Of a stretch of DNA of 64,000 nt, positions 23,700-34,379 are shown in pieces; positions within the stretch are counted from its first letter, which is position 1; every line of letters begins with the position of its first letter. This DNA comes from Platanthera guangdongensis (taxonomy: Eukaryota; Streptophyta; Magnoliopsida; Asparagales; Orchidaceae): positions 26,775,940 to 26,839,939 of the forward strand of contig CM077151.1 of NCBI GenBank assembly GCA_039583875.1, read 5' to 3'. The position numbers and the translations under genes were made by a program. The notes beneath the pieces were generated by a model that was given only the letters and a program-made list of their open reading frames with translations, was not told where the DNA came from and made no database searches.

Positions 23700-24070
23700 C
23701 CGATTTTTCCCGATACCCCCGTTTCCGCAGTGCTTCTCCCGCGCCCTCCTCTGCCGCCGGCGGCGGAGCCGCCGACGGCCTGACCGGCGCCCACCGGCGG
23801 GTTCGCCAGCCTCCGGCGAACCCGCCGGGGGTTGTCCCGCGGCGAGCGGGCAGGGCCACGCCGGCGGTGGCCCTGCCCGTGAGACCCAGATCTGGGTCTC
23901 ACGGGCAGGGCCACCGCCGGCGGTGGCCCTGCCCGCTCGCCGCGGGACAACCCCCGGCCGGCGAACCCGCCGGTGGCGGCTGGGCTGGCCGTCGGCGGCT
24001 CCGCCGCCGGCGATAGGGAATTGAGGCACGCACGGGACGGCGGAACGGGGGCATCGGGGGGAGATTTTCG
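23700..24070. repeat. GC-rich inverted repeat (~370 bp palindrome)
   Basis: It is centred on GAGACCCAGATCTGGGTCTC (23881-23900). The arms carry matching CACGGGCAGGGCCAC, GTTGTCCCGCGG, CGGCGAACCCGCC, CGCCGACGGC and, at the outer ends, CGATACCCCCGTTTCCGC against the complement of GCGGAACGGGGGCATCGG. The arms are not identical: small insertions occur near 23800-23820. A near-palindrome this long should extrude a hairpin. It may be an inserted foldback element or part of the Helitron. Confidence 0.8.
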
Positions 24071-24195
24071 ATTTCTTTTTATTTTTGTTTTATAAAAAAT
24101 AATAAGTTATTATTTAATGAATTATTAAATTATAAATTGATTTAAATAATAAGTTATTATTAACTGATTTAATTATTTATTAAAAAATAATAAGT

Positions 24196-24526
24196 TATTA
24201 TTTCAGAGACGGACGAAGCCCGTCCCCTGCCCGTCGGGTGGCGGGTGAAGCGCGCCGGGGGCGGGCGAAGCCCGTCGGGGGGCAGGCGAAGCGCCCCGGG
24301 GGGCGGGCGAAGCGCCCCGGGGGGCGGGCGAAGCCCGCCGGGGGGTCAAGGGGGCAAAGCCCGCTTGATTGCCGGTGAAGCCCGCAGCGACGCATCGAGA
24401 ACGAGCGAACGTCCGGCGGGGGGCGGGCGAAGCCCGCCGAGAGGTCAAGCGGGCGAAGCCCGCTTGATTGCGGGCGAAGCCCGCAGCGACGCATCGAGAA
24501 CGGGCGGAGCCCGTTCGAAGATGCTA

Positions 24527-24527
<1 letters not shown>
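24196..24527 (+). repeat. Array of GCGAAGC-loop hairpins before a Helitron 3' end
   Basis: About ten consecutive short inverted repeats of the type GGCGGGCGAAGCCCGCC. Seven contain the exact core GCGAAGC, with related GACGAAGC, GTGAAGC, GCAAAGC and GCGGAGC cores. A longer unit (GTCAAGCGGGC...GCAGCGACGCATCGAGAACG) is present twice, the second copy forming the element end. Confidence 0.8.

Positions 24528-24623
<96 letters not shown>
24528..24623. repeat. (TA)48 microsatellite between two facing Helitron 3' ends
   Basis: Uninterrupted TA array. On its left is the CTAG end of the plus-strand Helitron. On its right is the hairpin-bearing 3' end of a minus-strand Helitron. Confidence 0.95.
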
Positions 24624-24625
<2 letters not shown>

Positions 24626-24639
24626 CAGTCGTGCACGGG

Positions 24640-25240
24640 GGACCCCGTGCGGGCAACATTTGTCGTGGGTGCAATATTTGTCGAGCGGGCGCCATTTGTC
24701 GTGAGGGCGACATTTGTCGTGGGGGCGACATTCATCGTGGGAGCGACATTCGTCGAGGGGGCGACATTCATCGTGGGCGAAGATATTGGTCGAGGCAGAG
24801 ACAATGGTCGTGGGCGGTGACATTGGACATAGGCGGAGACATTGGTCGTGAGGGGCGACAATCGACGAGGGAGGCGGCAATTGGCGGTGGAGGTGACAAT
24901 CGGTGGGGGCAGCAACATTTTGCGGGGGGGGGGGGGGGGGGGGGGACGGGGGGGAACATTCGACGAGTGAGGCGACAATCGGTGGGGGTGGCGACATTTG
25001 GCGGGGGCGACATCAATGCATCGACATTCTTCAGAGGTGGCGACAATCCACAGTGGTGGCGTCAATCGTCGTGGGCGGCGACAATCAACGGGGGCAGCGA
25101 CAATGGCGCAGGCGGCGACATTCTTCGGAGGAGGCGACAATCCACAGGGGCGGCGTCAATCGGCGGGGGCAGCGACAATCAGCGGGGGCAGCGACAATGG
25201 CGTAGACGACGACATTCTTCCGGGGGGGCGACATTCGTAA
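24640..25240. repeat. ~21-bp G-rich minisatellite (GGCGACATTCGTCGTGGGG type)
   Basis: More than 25 degenerate units around GCGACATT-CGTCG-TGGGGGC, with a run of about 24 G at roughly 24919-24942. Long apparent ORFs on both strands are caused by the period being a multiple of three. A shorter array of the same unit lies at 28610-28890, in the same position relative to a Helitron 3' end. Confidence 0.85.
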
Positions 25241-25259
25241 TTTCTCACGCACAAAGTAT

Positions 25260-26610
25260 ATTTCAGTTTTTTCTCTTTTATTTTAAAAATTCAAACACTT
25301 TATAGGAAAAGCTTTTTTGAATTAAAGATGTTTTTTTAAAAAAATGTTTCCTAGAGTTTTGGAAACGAGTTTCCAGTATCCGATATGCGTTCGAACCGAT
25401 GCGCATAGCATTTTTAAGTATTCGTGCTTTATAAGATGAAACTGTGAGCATAATAACTCCAAACTCGTAAACGTGGTCAATCACTTTCATGTAAGATTAA
25501 ACACTTGGCTTATGAGAACTGAACATTAAACATGAGTATTAAAGAGCTTTAGAGAATTCGCAGCTTTAAAATGTTCACATTAAACACAATCATAAAAGCC
25601 TTGTTCATTCAATCTTTGTAGGATTTTTAACTCTTCTGTTTAACAGTCTAATACTCAACCATACAAAAGAACTATTGCAGAACTATAAAAGAACACTATC
25701 TATACCAGACCAATAATTGTTGATAAGCACAAATTATTGTTGAGCATTGCAAAAAGTATAGGAAGGCATGAAAAATTATAATCATTCATCATCATTTTAT
25801 AAGCATGCGGACTTCAAATCAAATTATTTTATAATGCACTGAAAATATAGAATATAATTGACCAAGAGTCATTTATAATTAGAGAGACAGTATCACATAA
25901 CTCGCACCAAGATTAAATATATAAATAGTAAAAAAATAACAGATTTAGTATCGGCAAGAGGCAAAAGCGTTGACGCAGCTGCACAAAACCATGTTAGCTG
26001 CTAAGCAACAAACCCGAGGCTGCCGTTTTGATCCATTTCTTAAATAGTTTTGATTCATGCTAGAAAAAAAATGAACAAAATTGGGGATCCAATCTATAAC
26101 CCCAAATCATTCATGCTGATCGGGACAGATTAATCATTCATGCTGATAGGGACATCCTAATGGTCTGGTTATTAGGAGTTTTTATACATGCAAAATCACG
26201 AAACTTAATAAATTTTATAGCACGATTAAGAGTTTTTATATTCAAGCTGATAGGGGCATAAAAATTTGAAAAATTGTAAGAGAACCTCAACTCTGTAGTA
26301 CACATGCAACCTCAACTCTAGAGTATTCAGGCTAATGATTTGGTGAAAGAGAGACTCAAATTTTGAAACTAATGGGTAAAAGATTGAGAAATCTCGAGCA
26401 AACATGTTTAAAGATTGGGAAATCTAATCGATGAACAGGAAAAACTAAATTAATAATAACTCCTCTATGCAGATTGAACACGAATAGATTTCTCTTTATT
26501 TATCCAAACACGGGTGTTGTACACTTTAAAAATACGTTTGCTAGATATTTTATTTGCTACTCTCATCCACATTTTAATTGGACAGTCAAGGCAAGTCAAA
26601 TTGGAGTTGG
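25260..26610. other. AT-rich Helitron interior without recognisable gene
   Basis: No ORF with any family resemblance and no clear repeat. Short similar phrases recur (CATTCATGCTGATAGGGACA near 26105-26150). Confidence 0.4.
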
Positions 26611-26611
26611 A

Positions 26612-28146
26612 CCAAGTACCTGCCAGGTTAATTAAAAGGCTTTGGCAAACTTCAAGGCTTTTTTTCATGGCATAGAGAAAACCTCCTAAAAAACACATCA
26701 ACATTAGCAAGTGAAACCCTAATAGAATAGGCCGGTAATTAACATTTACGTGTAGAGGAAAGGTGTCTATAATTTTGAAAATTAGAAATGTAGGTAGAAG
26801 AAGGCGGAAGAGCTGACAGGATCTACAGACATAGAGGAGGCGGAAGAAATGTAGGTAGAAGAAGGGGGGAGGTGTTACCGGTGGAGATGCGTCGATTGTG
26901 TAGGAGAGCGGAGAGGGCGAAGAGAGGTTTTGTGACGGGATCTAGAGCACAGGAGCGGGATGGAGAGAGCAACAGGGCTGCAATGGAGAATAGGATGAAA
27001 AATAATGAGAAGATTATTTTAAATAATTCAAACACCAAAGACTGCATACCAGCATACATATATAATTTACAGTAAGTCAAGTCATGTTCTTTTCATCGCA
27101 TATATGAAAGTTGGATATAGAAATACATGAGTAAATTATACCTTAGAAGAAACTTGGATAAACCAAATTTGATGAACACATTGAACTGGCTTCCTTTGTT
27201 AAGCATCAATCTTGCAATAAATAATACACACTCAAAAAAATATATATATATATCCCAAATCAATACCAGATTGCAGGGCAATATGGTACAGGAAAGTGTA
27301 AGAAAAAATGGCTCCGGCAAACGACCGGATTGCAGGGCAATGTTGGTGGAGACACTGCCTTTCTCCATACCTCTCTGCAGCAGATCAGAAGAATCCCAAA
27401 TAAAAAACCTAGAATATGTTAAAGAAAGGTAAACATGGATTTACAACCTAAAACTGGGATAAGGGGGTTTATTGCAGTAAGAGAAGAGCGAAGAATCAGA
27501 CCGATTTAAGACAATCTACAGATTCCGTGTCAATAAACTTCTTTTCCTTATTTCAAGAAGATGAAAAACATATTCTAATTTATAAGCAGGGAGATCAAGA
27601 AGATGAAAAATGCAATTAATATAATAAAAGAAAGATCACTGAAAAAGAAATAGCATTGTCATTAAAAATCTTGACCTAAAACTGTGAAAGAAGCAACGAA
27701 GTAAAATGGCAAGCAGTCAATTAACTTATCAGATTAGAAGCTCTTGAGTTCAGGTGACCAGGTACCTGCCAGGTTGATTAAAAGGCTTTGGCAAACTTCA
27801 ATGTTTTTTTTCATGGCATAGAGAAAACCTCCTAAAAAACACATCAACATTAGCAAGTGAAACCCTAATAAAATAGGCCGATAATTAACATTTACGTCTA
27901 GAGGAAAGGTGTGTATAATTTTGAAAATTAGAAATGTAGGTAGAAGAAGCCGGAAGAGCTGACAGGATCTACAGCCATGGAGGAGGCAGAAGAAATTTAG
28001 GTAGAAGAAAAAGGGAGGTGTTACCGGTGGAGATGCGTCGATTGTGCCAGAGGGCAAAGAGGGCGAAGACATGTTTTATGATGGGATCCATAGCACAGGA
28101 GCAGGATGGAGAGCAACAGGGCTGCAATGGAGAATAGGATGAAAAA
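26612..28146. repeat. Direct duplication of a ~390-bp segment
   Basis: The segment beginning ACCTGCCAGGTTAATTAAAA and ending CAATGGAGAATAGGATGAAA is present at 26612-27002 and 27758-28146, with few differences. A CTTTTTTTCATGGCATAGAG block lies inside both. The second copy continues into about 230 bp (to 28370) that is less AT-rich and could be captured gene sequence, though I recognise no protein in it. Confidence 0.85.
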
Positions 28147-28504
28147 CCTAGAGCAGGGGAGCGGGAGAGGTAGTTGTTTCGTCGCATTTCCCGTCACCGC
28201 TGTCCAAGGAGGAGAAAGGAAGAAGGAATGGAGATCGGCGGTAGATTCACTGCGACCACTCTTGCGATGAGCGGGACGAAGATGGTAGGGCACAGGAAAG
28301 GGGAGAGGAAGAGAGTGCGGCTATCGCGATTTTGAGAGGCGGAACAGTGCACAGAACGACGAATTAAAACCTAAATTAGGTGTTGAGCCGGCTTAAAGAC
28401 CATAATGCCCTAAAATTAAGCCAAAATATATGTTTTAAGAAGGGTGTTTTGGGATTTAAAAGTTACACCATGAGGTGTTTAGGGGTTTCCTTATAGTATA
28501 AAGA

Positions 28505-28527
28505 TATATATTATATATATATATATA

Positions 28528-28586
<59 letters not shown>
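28505..28586. repeat. Imperfect (TA)n microsatellite
   Basis: TA array with TATTATATA interruptions, between the 5' end of one minus-strand Helitron and the 3' end of the next. Confidence 0.9.
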
Positions 28587-29057
28587 CAAGTGACAGGACG
28601 GGCCTTCGGCCATGAGGGCATTCGGCGTGGGTGCGACAATCTGCGAAGTGCGACATTCGGCGGGGTGCGACATTCGGCGGGGTGCGACATTCGGCGGAGT
28701 GCGACATTCGTCGGGGTGCGACATTCGCCGGTGGTGCGACATTTGTCGTGGGCGGCACATTGGTCATGGGTGGAACATTGGTCGTGGGTGAGATATTGGT
28801 CGTGAACGTCGACATTTTTCTGTGGGCTGCTACAATGGTCCGGGGTGACGACATTTATTGTGGGCGGCGACGTTGGTCGAAGGTGGCGGGGAGATCAATT
28901 ATTTTGGCGGGATTGAGTAAATTACATATGTGGGTATTCAATTTGAATTTTTTTGAAATGACAAAAGAAATAATAATCATTAAATTAAAAATGAGGGGTA
29001 AAATGAGTATTAAGAATGTTGCACCAAAACATATTTTCCTTTATAAAATAGTATAGA
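28587..29057 (-). mobile_element. Non-autonomous Helitron (471 bp), minus strand
   Basis: The 5' end (minus strand) is TCTATACTATTTTATAAAGG at 29057. The 3' end has hairpin GGCC-GAA-GGCC, then CGTCCTGTCACTTG at 28587. A GCGACATTCGGCGGGGT minisatellite occupies most of the 3' half. Both ends lie in TA repeats. This is the most complete small Helitron in the cluster, and its layout (5' TCTATACTAT, minisatellite, hairpin) matches the larger one at 24624-28504. Confidence 0.7.
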
Positions 29058-29081
29058 TATATATAATAGATATATTATAAT

Positions 29082-29193
29082 AATTGACAGCTCCTCTCTC
29101 TCTCTTCTCTCTCTCTTTTTGAAAAATACAGGGGCAATTTAGGTAGTGCATATGTTGCACCAAAGACAACTTTTTATTTATAGATAGTATAGA
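29082..29193 (-). mobile_element. Very short Helitron derivative or fragment
   Basis: On the minus strand it begins TCTATACTATCTATAAAT at 29193, followed by GTTTGGTGCAAC-like sequence seen at the same place in the neighbouring element. A CTGTCAATT near 29082 resembles the CTGTCACTTG end. A (CT)n run fills the middle. It is about 110 bp, with the terminal hairpin missing. Confidence 0.4.
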
Positions 29194-29220
29194 TATATAT
29201 ATATAGGATATATATAATAT

Positions 29221-29600
29221 ACGGCAACTATAAGGTGCGGGCTGTACGGACAAGTGATTTTGGGGGTCAAGATGGTCTCGAAACGAAAAGTGATCAACAT
29301 GAAAGTTGTAGATCTCGCCGAGACGAACAACTTTCATGTCGATCACTTTTGATTTTGAGCCGTCTTGGACCTCGATTTGGGCCCCAAAATCTGGGGCGGC
29401 GGAAATGCTACAGTAAACCGTTCCGCCGCCCCAGATTTCGGGGCCCAAATCGAGGTCCAAGACGGCTCCAAATCATGGTCAACATGAAAGTTGTTCGTCT
29501 CGCCGAGATCTACAACTTTCATGTTGATCACTTTCATTTTGAGACCATCGTGACCCACAAAATCACTTGTCCGTACAACCCGCACCTTATAGTTGCCCGT
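29221..29600. mobile_element. Foldback element (380-bp near-perfect palindrome)
   Basis: The left arm begins ACGGCAACTATAAGGTGCGG; the right arm ends with its complement. Arms of about 185 bp flank a short loop near 29405-29419. Each arm contains an inner palindromic module (CATGAAAGTTGTAGATCTCG and its complement). TA-rich DNA lies on both sides, so a TA target duplication is possible but cannot be proven. There is no coding capacity. The same inner module recurs three times at 62787-63220. Confidence 0.8.
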
Positions 29601-29614
29601 ATATTATATTATAT

Positions 29615-29681
<67 letters not shown>

Positions 29682-29683
29682 TA
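29601..29683. repeat. (TA)n microsatellite
   Basis: TA-rich array immediately right of the foldback element, with a few interruptions. Confidence 0.9.
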
Positions 29684-30969
29684 GTGAATTTTTTCTAATT
29701 AGATTTTCTTGATTAAAGTTTATTAGTTCTTACTTTTTGCATGGACCAGATATAGTTCTTACTCATAGGAAAAATATATATAGTTGTTGCCGGCTATTTT
29801 AAATCGTTCTGAATTGTACCGTCTTAACTTTTGAGCGATTGATGGCGCAAATAGTCATAGAGAAAGAAGATAGCTCATATGGAGGTTTTTTAAAAGCGGA
29901 AAACTAAGAAAATGGGTGAAAAATCATGTATTTGGGACTGTCCCAGCCAAACTTTCACTAGTTGTTGTTGTATAAAGCTTTATAGAGAAGGCGAGGGTAA
30001 CAGACCGCTCCTCATTACAATTGTTGCAGGGGAGAGATGTTCGGAGGGTGACAGACCACCTACTGCTCGCAAAGCTAAGTTTTTATGCTTGTTGCGGTGA
30101 AGGACACTGCGCTCTGGATGTTTGGTGATCTTCTCTTTGCACTTGCTGCGGTGGACATTGCACGTTCTACACGTCTTGATGTGAGCGGATTTCCTCTCAT
30201 TGTTTACAGTGGAGTCTGGAGCGAAGAGAGCTTGTGGTTGATTGGAGAGCCTGCACGCGAATTGCTTATTGTGGTGGCAGGCATGGGCACGTAGCGGAAC
30301 GCTCTGGGGCGCATGAAGAGGGATGAAAATATACGAAGGTGGATGAAGATTTTTGTGGAGCGAATGAGACTTCTGGAGAAGCTCTCAAGCGCATAAGGGG
30401 AGAAGCGGAGGAGGGAAATGTGAAAACAAATGAGAGATCGTGGTCCTATTTATAGGCCCCGATGATGGTTATGGTAGTTATGCAATTATCTGCATACCAT
30501 AAATATCAAATTTACTATTTGCAGGTCAACTTTGTAGTTTAATACATGTATTTTAATAATTTTACTATGCGCAAACCGATACAATTTTGGCTAGTCACAC
30601 CCACTCATAATGGGTGGTTACATCGGTAGTTACGCGGGTGGTTACCCGCATATCGAATGATAGAGATCGTGTGGGGATGATCAGACGGCAAAAAAAGGGG
30701 TTGGCCGGCCGCGGGCAACCCTACGAGTTGGACGCGGCCTCTTGCGTGTGGGGGCGTGCACGCAGCCTTATGGTTGTGCGGCGGTGCGAGGTGATGCAGC
30801 CGCGCACATGCGCGAGTGCGGTCCAACGGTGATAGTAGTGATGACGCTAGTGGGGTTGCCTGGAACCTTGAAATCCATAATGAAGTGTGAGTAGTGAAAG
30901 CAAACCACCAAAAACCACCTTCGATATTCTGAAGGCACTAAAAAACCTCGTCGGGTGGCCATCTAGAAG
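29684..30969. other. Region without a recognisable gene; possible minus-strand LTR promoter
   Basis: No ORF here resembles a known family. A CCTATTTATAGGCC near 30449-30463 gives GGCCTATAAATAGG on the minus strand, a strong TATA box, followed on that strand by a pyrimidine-rich leader. This looks like the core of an LTR promoter, but I could not find LTR ends. A small inverted repeat (CACCCACTCATAATGGGTGG) is at 30598-30617. Confidence 0.35.
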
Positions 30970-30989
30970 TTCAGCTACCCATCTAGCCC

Positions 30990-32080
30990 ATGTCTGCCCA
31001 GATGTCATGCATGCTCTACTATTTGATATCAAACGGTCGTCGTGACCATCACCAAGATGAATATTATACCCCGGATCGGATAAAGTGTGGTCCTCCACCC
31101 GCTCAATACGACTACGCCCATGATGATTACCCTGAGGACTATCCAGACCCACGAAGAGGGAGCCACTACCATGACATCACTCGTCGCATCCGACTCGACG
31201 CCCCTTCGTTCGATGGTCGCCTAGATCCGAAAGCCTTTAGTGATTGGCTTTTGGACATGGACCACTACTTCGAGTGTTATGACATGAGTGACGAGCGTTG
31301 TGTCCGCTTTGCAAAGATGAAGTTGATCAGGCAAGCTAAGGTATTCTGGATCAGTGTTGAGAGAGCCTTAGAGCAGGATGGTTACTACCCCATCGCCAGA
31401 TGGGATGAGATGAAGGAGAGACTGAAAGAGAAGTACCTCCCTGCGTCATACCGAGATCAGCTATTTGAGCAGCTACAGAATTTAGGACAGGGGACGCTTA
31501 CCGTCGCCGAGTACATGGCTCCCTTCGATGAGCTGATCGTCAGGAGTGACATTTCAGAAGAACCTATTGTCACTGCCTCTCGTTTCAAGGCGGGCATTCA
31601 TTCTGATATTCAGAGAGAGTTGATTCCCCGCCGCTTGGAGACCATGATCAGATATTTCAGCTCGCCCTCAAGTACGAGCAGTATCTCCGATCATCTATCA
31701 CGAGGCAGTGTTCACTTCCCGGACTTTTATTCCCCCTTCCGCCCCAGCCACCCCAGCTGCACCCTCATCCATCCCCGCTGCGACCATCTCTTCCCTCATA
31801 ACCCTCCTGCTCCCAGCCTTTTGGAGGCTATCGTATCCTTTTAGATTTTCTCAGAGGACATGTGGCTCATAGTCCCCCCCCCGCTGAGGCTAGAGGACGA
31901 GGAAGGAGGATGCAGAGTTAGAGTTCCCCCGCCAACTCTCTTCCCAGGTTGAGAGAGTGACGTCCATATCGTTAAGTGGGTGATTGTGCCCCGAGGACGG
32001 GAGAGTGGGGGGAATACCAACCCTGCCTCATACGAGTTTACTGTTGGAGAGCATGAGAGATCATCACAAACCCCCTACCG
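30990..32080 (+). pseudogene. Gypsy retrotransposon gag fragment, frameshifted, cut by gap
   Basis: The frame from about 30990 encodes a retrotransposon gag core: RLDAPSFDGRLDPKAFSDWL, VRFAKMKLIRQAKVFW, RWDEMKERLKEKYLPASY, GTLTVAEYMAPFDEL and ASRFKAGIHSDIQREL. Near 31640-31650 the frame shifts, since QLALKYEQYLR is encoded in another frame, and after 31680 the listed frame is out of register. The remainder runs into the assembly gap. Protease and polymerase parts are not visible. Ty3/Gypsy assignment is by family resemblance. Confidence 0.75.
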
Positions 32081-32580
32081 NNNNNNNNNNNNNNNNNNNN
32101 NNNNNNNNNNNNNNNNNNNNNNNNNNNNNNNNNNNNNNNNNNNNNNNNNNNNNNNNNNNNNNNNNNNNNNNNNNNNNNNNNNNNNNNNNNNNNNNNNNNN
32201 NNNNNNNNNNNNNNNNNNNNNNNNNNNNNNNNNNNNNNNNNNNNNNNNNNNNNNNNNNNNNNNNNNNNNNNNNNNNNNNNNNNNNNNNNNNNNNNNNNNN
32301 NNNNNNNNNNNNNNNNNNNNNNNNNNNNNNNNNNNNNNNNNNNNNNNNNNNNNNNNNNNNNNNNNNNNNNNNNNNNNNNNNNNNNNNNNNNNNNNNNNNN
32401 NNNNNNNNNNNNNNNNNNNNNNNNNNNNNNNNNNNNNNNNNNNNNNNNNNNNNNNNNNNNNNNNNNNNNNNNNNNNNNNNNNNNNNNNNNNNNNNNNNNN
32501 NNNNNNNNNNNNNNNNNNNNNNNNNNNNNNNNNNNNNNNNNNNNNNNNNNNNNNNNNNNNNNNNNNNNNNNNNNNNNNNN
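32081..32580. other. Assembly gap of 500 N
   Basis: Exactly 500 undetermined bases, a round number that suggests a scaffold gap of unknown true size. It lies between two gag fragments on opposite strands, so a repeat collapse or misjoin is possible. Confidence 1.
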
Positions 32581-33473
32581 CAGGACGGCCTGAATGGCCG
32601 ACTAGAGGGGGTCGAGGGGCCTGTGGCTCTGGAGTAGCGGTCCGCCATGGTCGGCCTCCGCCGGGAGGCCCTCCTTTAGCCGGCGGGGGTCGAGGGGACA
32701 AATCCACCTCCCCGAGGCGGGCCATGTTGAGGGCCTCGGAGACCGTCCGAGGGTGATGTGTGCGGAGTCGGGACCAAATGTTAGGCTGAAGGCCTTGCAT
32801 GAAGAAGCCAAGATAATGATCCGGTGGTAGGTCGGGAACATGGGTGACGAGGGCCACGAATTCATCAATGTACTCATCCAATGCACCTGTTTGGTGTATC
32901 CCACACAATCGTTCGATGGCAATTCCGGAGTAGCGGCTGTCATAGCGGCGGATCAACTCCTGTTTGATCTCATGTCAAGAGATAGTCGGGTTGGACTGGC
33001 GGAGCCACCGGGCCCAATGGAGGGTGGAGTCGTCGAGTCCCACAAAGACGGTAAAGACCTTATCCTGCTCGGGTGTGTGGTGGAGATCAAAGTACTGTTC
33101 TGCATTGGTGATCCACCCAATCGGATCAACTCCGGCGAACTTGGGGAGGTCCAAGGCAAGGGCCGAGCGGCCGGGGAGACAGGGGGTGCGGCGTCCCCGA
33201 CGAGCAGAAGTGGTGTCGCCCCTAGGATGGACGTGCCGGTGGTCGGGCGCGCGGATACGCTGGAATATGCAGCGGAAGGTTGTAACGCATCAAGTTTTGC
33301 ATTGATGGTGAGCAAGGAGGCCTGCAGGGAGGCAACGATGGACTCCAGAGTGCTGACACGGCGTAGGAGCGCCTTGTTGGCGTCCTTCGATGGGGCCTCG
33401 GTCGTGACAGGGCTTACACGTCCTCTTATAGCGATGAGGAGCGAATACAAAAGGAAATTCTAAAATTAGGAAA
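32581..33473 (-). pseudogene. Second Gypsy gag fragment, minus strand, frameshifted
   Basis: On the minus strand, an upstream part has a coiled-coil-like stretch (LLRRVSTLESIVASLQASLL). In shifted frames follow sequences of the usual gag core around 33150-32960. Then come IRRYDSRYSGIAIERLCGIH, GALDEYIDEFVALVTHVPDL and YLGFFMQGLQPNIWSRLRTH (32956-32760), ending in a Pro/Gly-rich linker at the gap. At least one frameshift lies near 32950-33110. It is a different gag lineage from the one at 30990-32080. Confidence 0.75.
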
Positions 33474-33629
33474 TACGGAATTACTTAAAATGTCTCAAGC
33501 AAACAAAGTAGCAAATAACGCCTCAAGCAAACGAGGCAACCAATAAATTATTAATTATCCTTCGTGGGAATGGTGGGGCCCTCTGATATACGCGCTCGGC
33601 GCGTGTAAACTTTCTAAGGAGGGTCGTCA

Positions 33630-33985
33630 TCATGTAGCTCTGTAACACACATACACCAAATCATCAGCTTGTTGTGGTAGAATTTTATTTCTTCTCAATG
33701 CGTGAGTGAATAAATATGTGCTCCAATTTCTCTCACAGCAGGACGATGAAGAAGGTTGAGCTAAAAGTTTCAAAGCAATTTTTTGCAATTTAGGTATTGA
33801 AGTTCCATAATAACTCCACCAATCTTTGGGTAATAATGAAGCTCTACTCTCCAAACTATCTGGCTCACTAAAATCTTAACCAAGTCATGTGAACCTAGAG
33901 AACTCATTGATTACTATATTCCTCTCAACCACATCAAAGTATCTTCTTAAGCATTTGATTCTCTCCAAAGAAATCTTTTCATTCG
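33630..33985 (-). pseudogene. hAT transposase C-terminal part (dimerisation domain)
   Basis: The minus-strand frame encodes PKDWWSYYGTSIPKLQKIAL, then SSSSCCERNWSTYLFTHAL and DDLVYVCYRAT with a stop at 33630. This is the hATC dimerisation region of plant hAT transposases (usual core CERNWS). Upstream, to 33986, the same gene continues with ISLERIKCLRRYFD, interrupted by a stop near 33875. The gene is cut at 33986 by the LTR element and continues at 42964. Confidence 0.8.
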
Positions 33986-34379
33986 TGTTAACCCAGAAAT
34001 CGGCGATCATCCCAAGGTAGCCAGCTGACTAGTCGCGCCCCTTATATTCTCCATTTTGATCGCGACAAGCCCCCAGCGTAGGCGGACAGTTTTCACTGCC
34101 CGTCTAGGTCCCCTTGCAACCGCGTGCCCTGCGGGACGGCGGGCTATTCCCATAGCACACCCTCGCAGGCCATGCGATTAGGCCCGCTAACAGTGCAATG
34201 TTTTTCCTTGCAGGAGTCCTCCAACAGCACCACAAGGGGCGGCTTCCCAGTCCGCCCAAGGGGCTCCGGCCTCCCTGCTGCCCGAGGGACGGCGGCCTCC
34301 TGTCGCCGTCCGCCGAGGCCGCCCACCAGGGGCGGCCTCCGCCTGCCAGGCCGCCCACCCGGGGCGGCCTCTGCCCGCC

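Larger units (their letters stand above)
24624..28504 (-). mobile_element. Non-autonomous Helitron (~3.9 kb), minus strand
   Basis: On the minus strand the 5' end reads TCTTTATACTATAAGGAAAC at 28504, a typical plant Helitron start. The proposed 3' end at 24624 has hairpin GCACGGGG-TC-CCCCGTGC followed by ACGACTGCTT. Inside are a G-rich minisatellite next to the 3' end, 1.3 kb of featureless AT-rich DNA (25260-26610) and a duplicated ~390-bp segment. No transposase. The pairing of the two ends is inferred from orientation and from the parallel element at 28587-29057. Confidence 0.5.

Noticed and set aside
26465..28293. Signal-peptide-like minus-strand ORFs in the duplicated 390-bp segment
   Set aside because: Hydrophobic runs are short, the frames differ between the two copies, and no family is recognisable.
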